Assembly (NCBI GenBank): GCA_944389815.1
Contig: CALXNS010000034.1
Coordinates: 1-64,000, forward strand
Length of the DNA stretch: 64,000 nucleotides
Origin: an uncultured Victivallis sp.
Lineage (GTDB): Bacteria > Verrucomicrobiota > Lentisphaeria > Victivallales > Victivallaceae
Direction: 5' to 3'
Positions 15,850 through 23,288 of the stretch are shown in pieces (position 1 is the stretch's first letter; the number at the start of each line of letters is the position of its first letter). The position numbers were made by a program, and so were the translations under genes. Under the pieces are notes generated by a model. The model was not told where the DNA came from and searched no databases. It saw only the letters and a list, made by a program, of their open reading frames with translations.

Positions 15850-18800
15850 ATGACAAAATCTTTATTTTCATTCGCAGCCCTTCTCCTTGCGGGGGCCTGG
15901 TTATCCGCGGCGGCGGCGGCACCGATACTCAACGTGACGCCGCAATCCGCGCCGGATTTCCCCGAAGCGGTCGATCTCTGGATTCCGGGCGGAACTCCAG
16001 TCGCCGGCAACATCAATTCGGAAGGGTGTGCCGACTCCTTTTCCGGACGCATTCTCCGGAAGCTCGACCGGGCTCCTGAGAGCGGACGCTTCACCGCCCG
16101 ATATGAATTCGACGTGCCCGAAGAAGGCGATTACCTTTTTTTCGCCGCGCTCATTCAACAGGGCCGTGCACACGCGTCGCCGGTCGCGTTCCGGTTCGAC
16201 GACGAACCGTTCCGCCCGGTTCAACCCTCGAATGCGCCGCGCGAATGTTGGGGAATTTCATCGGCACTCTCATGGGACACGCTCGGAATTGAACATCTCA
16301 CAGCCGGGAAACATGCGCTTGAATTCGAAGTGACGCAGAAATCGCAGCTCGGCACCTGGAGTTTCATGTGCGACGGAATTGCCGCCATCCGGACCGGCGG
16401 CTGGAAAACGCTTCAGGTCAAACAATTTGAAGCGCCGGAACGTTCCGCCGCAGGGGAGACGGTGGCTCTTCAGCTCGAAACCGAAGGCGGCAGCGCCCTC
16501 TGTGAAGTGCTTCTTTCGCTCGGCGACGATGTCGCCGTGCGCTGCGGTCTCTTTCTGCGAAGTGGAAAACTTGTGATTCCATTCAAGCTGCCCGATGTGC
16601 TCGGAGCAAATAGTTATCGTCTGGCGCTCGTTCCGGTTGAAGCGCCGGAAAATATCCTGGCGGAACGTGTCATCGATATCCCGCGTCCCGCTTCGTCGCA
16701 GCCGGCGGCGTCGATCGCCGCGGTCAAGGCCGATGTTGAAAAGTATTCGATCCGGTTTGCCGCACCGGCGGCAGCCGCGGGGACGGCGTGCGTCGCCGCC
16801 GAAATCGATGGGAAACTTTACGCGGTCGATGCCCGGCCGTTCGACGCCGGGGCAACCGAAGTGAACGGCACATATTCGGAAGAATTTCTTCAGGTCGTCT
16901 CCGGTTACGTCGCACAGCTTTTCTTCCGGATCACGCCGGGCGGTGCCGAACCGGAACGTGAAATTGAACTCCGATTCCCCGGCAATCCCCGGAAGTTGCC
17001 GATTCCGTTCAATAACGGCGTGCTTGCCGATCGCGACAATGTCCGCCATTTCTGGTACATCGACCGCGACCACAATTACATCTTCGACGGGAAACCCTAC
17101 ACCCCGTTCGGCGGCATGTGGTGTCCGGACACTTTGCTGAGCACCTCAACCGATCCGGCCGCCGTCAACCGGAATCTCGACCACGACCGCCAGGTGCTTA
17201 CGGCACTGCTCAGTTACGACATCCGCGATTTCTATTTGAACATGTCCTCGCCGGCTCCGGTCTGGGTCAAACAGAAATTCATCGATTTTCTGGAGGAGAA
17301 CAACGTTCAATACGGTTATCAGCTCAGCGCCGGAAGCGGCGATGAAGTGCCCTGTTTCTTCATCACCCGCGACAAGGAAAATCCCGCCGGAAACTATCAG
17401 GTACTGCTGCGCGGCAGCTATTCCGGCGGGAAAGTGGTGGCCGAACTGCCGAAAACTTACAAGGTTCTGGGACTGCTCATCGTCCCCGACGTCCCGACGC
17501 CGGAATGGTGCCGCTTCGTCAATTTCACCGACACCGAAGGCAAAGATCAGCGCAGCGGCATCATCGACCTCGAAACCGTGCAGGATTTCTCCGACCGGCG
17601 GCAGGTGGCGTTCCCGGCCGAATTGCCTCTGGTGGAGAATTCCACGGTTCTGCTGATCCCGCTGCTGCATTCGAAACTGCACAACGCCAATCTCTGGAGT
17701 CCCGAACGCCGCGCGGAAATCAAACAGCGCATGGCGTGGGTCGGCGTGGTCAAATGGGGCGGAAATCTGCGCTGTTTCGTCGACCCGATCTGCAATGAGA
17801 CCAACATGGTCAACGGGACGGAAAATCTCCGTCAGTACACCGATTTCATCAACGCCGATTTCGTGAAATATCTTCAGGATCGTTATCCGACGCTCGACTC
17901 GCTCAACCGCGCCTGGGCGACCGGTCTGCCCGATTACGAGAGCGCCGCGCGGATCATTCCGCTGCCGATTGCGGACAAGCTTTATCTTCTCGACCCGGCG
18001 GCGGGCCGTGTCTATCGGGCCGACCCGGAAAAATCGTTCGCCTGGATCGATTATCAGGACATGATCCGCACCAGTTACGCCGATTACGCCGACGAGATCG
18101 CCATGGAACTCAAACGCATGGCCGATGTGCCGGTCATCTTCAAGAGCGTCGGCGTGATCGGCGAGAAAATGAGCATCAGCCGCACCTACAAGGGTTATGA
18201 CGGCGTCGGGTTCGAGGTCTATCTTAACCAGTGCCAGCCGGAACCCGCGGCGACCGGCGCCGGCGCCGCCCGCGCCGAAGCCGAAGCGGCGGCGCACACG
18301 ATGTGGAAGGTCGGCACGGAGGTCGGCAACAGCGCCGCCGTTCAGAACGACGGCGTCAAATTCTTCAAGAGCGAAGCGGAACTGCGCACCCTCACCGCCA
18401 ATCTGGCCAAACTCGGCGTCAAGGGGTTCTATTACTTTGGAATCGATCTGAAACCGGGCAACCTCTGGAGCAACCACGGTTATCACGACTTCCCCGAAGG
18501 AATGGAGTGGGTTGCCCGAAGCAAGCGCGATTTCGCTCAGGGAACGCCGGCGACGCCGCGCAATTACGTTTTCCCCGGCGGTTACACCTGGTGGTGGTGG
18601 ACGACGCGCTTTCAATGCGTCTACGGTTACGAACCGTCGCGTCTGGCGCAGTCGGTGAAAATCGGCAACGTCTATTTCAGCAATACGAACGTCCTGCCGG
18701 AAGAGTTCAACGCGGTGCTCGTCAACCTGCCGCGGCCGCCGTTCTCGCGTTACTACGCGCCGGAAATCGAACGGGCGCTCAACAGCGGGAACAAAGTCTA

Positions 18801-19062
18801 TTACGTCGGTTCGCGCGAGGATCTCGGCGGAATTCCGGCGCTGGACAACTTCTTCACCTCGGAACGCATTTCATTTCCGGACGGTTCGAGCGCACAGGTG
18901 CTCAGGGCGGCAACCGGCACCGAGGTGCTCGCCGCCGAAGACGGCCGTCCGTGGGCGATTCGTAACGGCAATCTGACCATCGTCAGCCGCGAACCGGAAA
19001 CGACCACCGACCATTCCGGTGCGGAGATGACGCGTTATCTACGGGAAATTCTTGAAAAATAA
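15850..19062 (+). CDS. Large secreted GH-A clan (GH42-like) hydrolase
   Basis: A 1070-residue protein with a clear signal peptide ending near SAAAAA. The N-terminal ~380 residues are beta-rich domains. A TIM-barrel-like segment begins around residue 400 (YIFDGKPYTPFGGMWCPD). Near residue 650, CNETNMVNG followed by LDSLNRAWATGLPDY strongly resembles the acid/base region of GH42 beta-galactosidases, making Glu650 the candidate acid/base. The nucleophile is uncertain: Glu789 in GVGFEVYLNQ or the Glu in VGTEVGN some 30 residues later. An unusual Ala/Glu/Arg-rich low-complexity segment separates those two. A domain after ~950 looks like the C-terminal amidotransferase-like fold. AGAAGGAAC precedes the start. 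It may be a divergent GH42/GH-A enzyme; substrate not assigned. Confidence 0.75.
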   Translation: MTKSLFSFAALLLAGAWLSAAAAAPILNVTPQSAPDFPEAVDLWIPGGTPVAGNINSEGCADSFSGRILRKLDRAPESGRFTARYEFDVPEEGDYLFFAALIQQGRAHASPVAFRFDDEPFRPVQPSNAPRECWGISSALSWDTLGIEHLTAGKHALEFEVTQKSQLGTWSFMCDGIAAIRTGGWKTLQVKQFEAPERSAAGETVALQLETEGGSALCEVLLSLGDDVAVRCGLFLRSGKLVIPFKLPDVLGANSYRLALVPVEAPENILAERVIDIPRPASSQPAASIAAVKADVEKYSIRFAAPAAAAGTACVAAEIDGKLYAVDARPFDAGATEVNGTYSEEFLQVVSGYVAQLFFRITPGGAEPEREIELRFPGNPRKLPIPFNNGVLADRDNVRHFWYIDRDHNYIFDGKPYTPFGGMWCPDTLLSTSTDPAAVNRNLDHDRQVLTALLSYDIRDFYLNMSSPAPVWVKQKFIDFLEENNVQYGYQLSAGSGDEVPCFFITRDKENPAGNYQVLLRGSYSGGKVVAELPKTYKVLGLLIVPDVPTPEWCRFVNFTDTEGKDQRSGIIDLETVQDFSDRRQVAFPAELPLVENSTVLLIPLLHSKLHNANLWSPERRAEIKQRMAWVGVVKWGGNLRCFVDPICNETNMVNGTENLRQYTDFINADFVKYLQDRYPTLDSLNRAWATGLPDYESAARIIPLPIADKLYLLDPAAGRVYRADPEKSFAWIDYQDMIRTSYADYADEIAMELKRMADVPVIFKSVGVIGEKMSISRTYKGYDGVGFEVYLNQCQPEPAATGAGAARAEAEAAAHTMWKVGTEVGNSAAVQNDGVKFFKSEAELRTLTANLAKLGVKGFYYFGIDLKPGNLWSNHGYHDFPEGMEWVARSKRDFAQGTPATPRNYVFPGGYTWWWWTTRFQCVYGYEPSRLAQSVKIGNVYFSNTNVLPEEFNAVLVNLPRPPFSRYYAPEIERALNSGNKVYYVGSREDLGGIPALDNFFTSERISFPDGSSAQVLRAATGTEVLAAEDGRPWAIRNGNLTIVSREPETTTDHSGAEMTRYLREILEK

Positions 19063-19085
19063 CCCTGCACTCCAGCGGCGCCCCC

Positions 19086-19113
19086 TTGCAATCACGGACA
19101 ATTGCATTACATT
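19086..19113 (+). promoter_or_regulatory. Promoter of mcsA-mcsB
   Basis: TTGCAA at 19086-19091, 16-bp spacer, TACATT at 19108-19113, about 32 bp upstream of the mcsA start. No CtsR-like heptad repeat operator is seen around it. Confidence 0.55.
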
Positions 19114-19145
19114 GTAGTGAAAAGAGAACACGAGGAGGCGCCATC

Positions 19146-19700
19146 ATGCTTTGCGACATCTGCAAAAAAAATGAAGCCACGATCCATATCAAGGAAATTC
19201 ACAACGGCCAGAGCCATACGTCCAATCTCTGCGAAAGCTGCGCGGCCGAACAGGAAAAGAATGGAAAATTGGGAGCACTGGGATTCAATCTTGCCGAAAT
19301 GCTCCATAATCTTGGAAAAATTTCTGCGGACGCCGCCCACACTCCAGATTCGGAGGAGCGGAACGAATCCGTTCTGACCTGTCCCGGTTGCGGCTGGACG
19401 CTTTCGAAAATCAAACATTCCGGCGGTCGTCTCGGTTGCCCGGAGTGTTACCACACTTTCGAAAAAATCATTCGAGACGCTCTTTCCGGCGTCCAGCGCG
19501 GCACCGTCCACTTCGGGAAACGCCCGCCGAGCGCCTCCGGCAACAGCCGCGCCGCGCTCGAAGCCGAGCTGAAGGAGCGCCAGCACGAACTGGAGGCTCT
19601 CGTCAAGCGCGAGGAATACGAGCAGGCCGCAGCCTGCCGCGATCGAATTCTTCAGCTCAAGGAAGAGCTCGCCGCACTCGATGGAGGGAAAAATGAGTGA
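19146..19700 (+). CDS. mcsA: McsA-like zinc protein, activator of the arginine kinase
   Basis: A 184-residue zinc protein. Four CxxC pairs are visible: CDIC and CESC in the N-terminal third, CPGC and CPEC in the middle, as in McsA. The C-terminal ~40 residues form a UVR motif (LKERQHELEALVKREEYEQAA) that mediates protein contacts. McsA binds and activates the protein arginine kinase McsB, which marks misfolded proteins and regulators for ClpCP. I start at ATG 19146, with GAGGAG 9 bases upstream; the longer frame is unlikely. The stop overlaps the mcsB start by 8 bp. In Firmicutes the pair sits in a ctsR-mcsA-mcsB-clpC operon; ctsR and clpC are absent here. Confidence 0.92.
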   Translation: MLCDICKKNEATIHIKEIHNGQSHTSNLCESCAAEQEKNGKLGALGFNLAEMLHNLGKISADAAHTPDSEERNESVLTCPGCGWTLSKIKHSGGRLGCPECYHTFEKIIRDALSGVQRGTVHFGKRPPSASGNSRAALEAELKERQHELEALVKREEYEQAAACRDRILQLKEELAALDGGKNE

Positions 19701-20757
19701 ATCCATTGAACGACTGCTCAAAAATCCCGTAAGCTTTCTCACCGACGCCGGTCCGGACGAAGACATCGCCATCAGTTCCCGGATCCGGCTGGCGCGCAAT
19801 CTGGCTGGAAAACCCTTTCCCGTCGCCGCCGACCTTGACCTCCGGCGCGAAATCTGCGACGAAGTCGCGAAAGCCGCCGCGCAGTCCGGTGCGCTCGGCT
19901 GCCCGGAGTGTTTCCAATTTGATCCGGAGGAGATGGACGCCATCGATCGGGAAATTCTTTTCGAACGCCGGCTGGCGAGCCGGGATTTTCTCGCCCGCGC
20001 CGGCGGGACACGGCTGCTGGTGCGCGATGACGAATCCAGTTCCGTGATGATCAATGAAGAAGATCATCTCCGCATTCAAACGCTGCGTCCCGGATTTCAA
20101 CTGGACACGGTCTGGAAAATTATTGACCGGCTCGATTCCGAACTGGCAAAACAGCTGGATTTCGCCTTCGACGACCGGCTCGGGTTCCTGACCAGCTGTC
20201 CGACCAACGTCGGAACCGGCATGCGGGCCTCGGTGATGCTTCACTTGCCCGGACTGGTTCTCACCGGACAGATCGGGCCGACGATTCAGGGAGTCAACAA
20301 ACTCAATCTTGCCGTGCGCGGCATTTACGGCGAAGGCACCGACAATCGCGGCAGCCTTTATCAGGTTTCCAATCAGAGCACGCTCGGAGAAAGCGAAGAA
20401 CAGATCATCGACCGGCTCAATTCAGTCATCAGCCAGCTGATCGCGCACGAAAAAGAGGCGCGCCGCACGCTCCTCGAACGCGATCAATATGGCCTCCTTG
20501 ATTATGTCGGCCGTTCCTACGGCATTCTGCGTCACAGTTACAAATTAAGCAGTGAAGAGGCGATCAAATCGCTCTCCGGACTCCGGGTCGGCGTGGATAT
20601 GGGGCTCTTCAATTCGGTCGGCATCCGGAAGGTCAACGAGCTTTTCATCGCAATCGGCGCGGCGCATCTGCAAAAAAGCGCTGGTCGCGAACTTTCTCCC
20701 GCCGAACGGGATATCTGCCGGGCAGCACTCTGTCGCGAAAAACTGAAGCACTCCTGA
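19693..20757 (+). CDS. mcsB: Protein arginine kinase McsB
   Basis: A 354-residue protein of the ATP:guanido phosphotransferase superfamily. Near residue 27, the IAISSRIRLARNLAGKPFP motif binds nucleotide. Further on, LTSCPTNVGTGMRASVMLHL and the loop around RGIYGEGTDNRGSLYQVSNQ match the catalytic domain of bacterial McsB rather than creatine kinases. McsB phosphorylates Arg residues on target proteins, marking them for ClpCP degradation. The start at 19693 overlaps the mcsA stop by 8 bp, so the two are translationally coupled and GGAGGGAAAA within mcsA serves as ribosome site. Length equals the usual family size. Full kinase function is expected, although the arginine phosphatase YwlE and ClpC are not in the window. 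Confidence 0.95.
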   Translation: MSESIERLLKNPVSFLTDAGPDEDIAISSRIRLARNLAGKPFPVAADLDLRREICDEVAKAAAQSGALGCPECFQFDPEEMDAIDREILFERRLASRDFLARAGGTRLLVRDDESSSVMINEEDHLRIQTLRPGFQLDTVWKIIDRLDSELAKQLDFAFDDRLGFLTSCPTNVGTGMRASVMLHLPGLVLTGQIGPTIQGVNKLNLAVRGIYGEGTDNRGSLYQVSNQSTLGESEEQIIDRLNSVISQLIAHEKEARRTLLERDQYGLLDYVGRSYGILRHSYKLSSEEAIKSLSGLRVGVDMGLFNSVGIRKVNELFIAIGAAHLQKSAGRELSPAERDICRAALCREKLKHS

Positions 20758-20779
20758 AATACATGGTGGGAAAACGAAA

Positions 20780-21757
20780 ATGACCAAATCATTCGCATCC
20801 GCCCGGCCCTATCTGGCAAATTTCGATCAACTTCTTTACGCACGCATGTCGACCCTCTGTGACGGTGACGGGCGCGGCAACCGCATCATTGAATGTTTCA
20901 ACGGCACCGGACTGGCCTTCACCGTCGCCCCCGACCGCGGCATGGATCTGGTGGAATGTTCCTTCCGGGGAATTCCGATCGCCTTCCGCGCTCCCAACGG
21001 TCACCGGAAACGGCGGGAAAACGACTGGCTGCGCAACTGGACCGGAGGGATGATCACCGGGTGCGGCCTCCACAACGTCGGCGTTCCGGACGGTGAACAT
21101 GGGTTGCATGGCAGATTGTCCAATCTCGCCGCCGAGGAAGTTGCAACGCACCGTGGTGACGATGACGGCACGCTTCGAATATCGGGAGTTTTGCGCGAAG
21201 CGGCGATGTTTGGAGAGAATCTGCGGCTGCGCCGGGAGATTTCCAGCGCCTACGGCGACAACCGCATCCGCATTACCGACACGGTGACCAATCTTGCAGC
21301 CCGAACTGACTATGTGGCAATTCTCTATCATTGCAACTTCGGCTATCCCTTCGCGTGCCCGGAACTGGAAATTTCCATGCCGGAACATCCGGTCGTTCCA
21401 CGCGATGCCGAGGCAGCCGCCGGATTGAACAACTGGCGGCATCTCATTGCGCCGGAAGCGGGCTTCCGGGAACAATGTTTCCGTCATGCGCTTCCGCCGG
21501 ACGGCGACGGCTTCGCCCGGGTGACGCTGACCAACCGGAAACTCGGCATTCAAGTGACGATCGCCTACGATACGGCCACGCTGCCGCATATCTGGCAGTG
21601 GAAAAATTGTGAAATGCGCAACTACGTGCTGGGGCTGGAGCCATCTAACGTCTCCTTGATGGGACGCAGCGCCGACCTCGCGGCGGGGCTGCTGCCGAAA
21701 CTGGAACCGGATGAATCGATCCACTTCCGGATGGAACTGCAATTTGAGGAAATCTGA
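20780..21757 (+). CDS. DUF4432 aldose-epimerase-like protein
   Basis: A 325-residue protein resembling DUF4432 members, which have a galactose-mutarotase-like beta-sandwich. The N-terminal APDRGMDLVECSFRGIPIAF and GLHNVGVPDGEHGLHGRLSN segments include the conserved His residues expected at the sugar-binding face. Further conserved pieces are VAILYHCNFGYPF and LPHIWQWKN. Members are thought to be sugar mutarotases or epimerases acting in catabolic loci. It follows mcsB by 22 bp, with a GGTGGG ribosome site in the gap, and may be read through from it. The MFS transporter downstream makes a sugar-handling role likely. Exact substrate unknown. Confidence 0.8.
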   Translation: MTKSFASARPYLANFDQLLYARMSTLCDGDGRGNRIIECFNGTGLAFTVAPDRGMDLVECSFRGIPIAFRAPNGHRKRRENDWLRNWTGGMITGCGLHNVGVPDGEHGLHGRLSNLAAEEVATHRGDDDGTLRISGVLREAAMFGENLRLRREISSAYGDNRIRITDTVTNLAARTDYVAILYHCNFGYPFACPELEISMPEHPVVPRDAEAAAGLNNWRHLIAPEAGFREQCFRHALPPDGDGFARVTLTNRKLGIQVTIAYDTATLPHIWQWKNCEMRNYVLGLEPSNVSLMGRSADLAAGLLPKLEPDESIHFRMELQFEEI

Positions 21758-21844
21758 AACGAAAAACACATCCGCCGACATTGACCTGGTTTGAATTTTA
21801 TGCTGCGCCGGGGCGAAACGGTGGTGTAAAATGGAATATCCATC

Positions 21845-23149
21845 ATGATTTTCAAGGGCGCGGTTCCTCCGGCGCGGCAGTTGTCCTCGCAGCGCAATTA
21901 CAACATCTTCAATCTGATCAACGGTCTCTCCTACATGTGTCTCGGAGAAACGGTGATCATTCTTCTGGCGGTACGGCTCAATTGTCCGGATTACATCGTC
22001 TCCTCGCTCGGGGCGATGCTTTATTTCGGATATCTCCTGCTGCCGCTCGGAAAAATCGTCACGGCACGGATCGGGGCGGCTCAGTCGCAGGCGACGTTCT
22101 GGGTGTTGCGCAACATTGCGGCACTGCTGGTGGCGCTGGCGTCGCCGGCGGGGATTCTTGGGTATCAGAGAATTGCGATTGCGCTGCTGCTGGTGGGGGC
22201 GTTTTTATTTTACGGGTTCCGGGCGGCGGGCGTGGTGCTGTCGCAACCGCTGATCGGCGATTTCACCGACGACGTCAACCGGGCGAAGGTCATTGCCGTG
22301 AGCGTCGGAATCTTCTATGCAAGCTGCCTTGCCGCCCTGCTGGCCATCACCGTGCTGTTGAAATTCAGCCAGAGTTTGTTGATGCTGACCGGAATCGTTG
22401 TTGCGGGTGCGGCGCTGGGGTTCACCTCGTCGCGTTACATCCGGCGGATCGACGAAACGGAAAACATCCGGCTGTCAGCGCGCAAACCGATCCTCGATCA
22501 GGCCGTGAAGATTTTCCAAAACCGTTCGATCCGACGTCAGCTTGCGGCGGGATTCGCCAACAATCTGGCAATCATCATGCTGGTGCCGATTTCGATGCTG
22601 GCGCTGAAACGCGGTTATGGTGTGAGCGATACGGCGGCGTTGATTTTCGCGATCGGACAATTTGCAGCCTGCGCCGGAGTCTCGATCTTTTCCGGAAAAA
22701 TCGCCGAAAAAATCGGGCCGCGCAAAACGATGCTTCTGGCATATTGTCTGATGCTCGGAATCGGCGTGATCTGGATCTGTGCGCCGTCGCATCTGATCGG
22801 GATCTGCATGATGCCGGTCTTTCTGCTCTGCGGCGGAGCCCAGGTGAGCCTCAACAACTCGATGATTCACTATTTTCTGCAGACCGTCGTTCCGGAAAAC
22901 CGCGTTGCGGCGTCGATCTTCATTGCGGTCGCCACCGGCGCGGGAGCGGGAATTGCCGGGATGCTTGCCGCGGGAACGTTGTTGAAATGGTGTGCGCCGG
23001 AGACTTTCGAGGAGCCGCTCGACGGTTACCGACTTTATTTTCTGCTTGCTACGGTGCTGCTGCTGCCGGGCATCTGGCTTCTTGCGCGCCTTACGCCGTT
23101 GCCGACGGAGAAACGGAAACTCAAGCGCACCTGGGCGGAATCCCGCTGA
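21845..23149 (+). CDS. Major facilitator superfamily transporter
   Basis: A 434-residue integral membrane protein with about 12 hydrophobic segments and a central cytoplasmic loop near residues 195-235, the usual two-times-six MFS plan. Recognisable helix segments include GLSYMCLGETVIILLAVRL at the N-terminus and VSIFSGKIAEKIGPRKTMLL at the loop between helices 8 and 9, an MFS motif A relative. It is 87 bp downstream of the DUF4432 gene and probably imports the sugar that protein acts on. No strong ribosome site precedes ATG 21845, and an upstream ATG at 21831 reaches a stop overlapping it. Substrate is not predictable from sequence. Confidence 0.9.
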   Translation: MIFKGAVPPARQLSSQRNYNIFNLINGLSYMCLGETVIILLAVRLNCPDYIVSSLGAMLYFGYLLLPLGKIVTARIGAAQSQATFWVLRNIAALLVALASPAGILGYQRIAIALLLVGAFLFYGFRAAGVVLSQPLIGDFTDDVNRAKVIAVSVGIFYASCLAALLAITVLLKFSQSLLMLTGIVVAGAALGFTSSRYIRRIDETENIRLSARKPILDQAVKIFQNRSIRRQLAAGFANNLAIIMLVPISMLALKRGYGVSDTAALIFAIGQFAACAGVSIFSGKIAEKIGPRKTMLLAYCLMLGIGVIWICAPSHLIGICMMPVFLLCGGAQVSLNNSMIHYFLQTVVPENRVAASIFIAVATGAGAGIAGMLAAGTLLKWCAPETFEEPLDGYRLYFLLATVLLLPGIWLLARLTPLPTEKRKLKRTWAESR

Positions 23150-23213
23150 AAACGGAGTATGTGTGCCGCAGCGCCGACCGTGAGAAAACCTCTTGTATGC
23201 AACGCGGGGCGGC

Positions 23214-23256
23214 AAAAAAAATGCGGAACTCCGTCTGTCTCAGACCGGAATCCCGC
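23214..23256 (-). terminator. Intrinsic terminator of the CBM9/GH-A gene
   Basis: Read on the minus strand, a GC-rich hairpin (arms 23256-23242 and 23236-23223, small loop, one bulge and mismatches) is followed by a run of eight T at 23221-23214. It lies just after the stop of the minus-strand gene ending at 23289. Confidence 0.8.
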
Positions 23257-23288
23257 ACACGGCTAAAACCACCGCTCCGGTAAAGCCG

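Noticed and set aside
17146-18615. 489-codon minus-strand frame opposite the GH42-like gene
   Set aside because: The plus-strand protein has a signal peptide and barrel motifs; the antisense frame has none.
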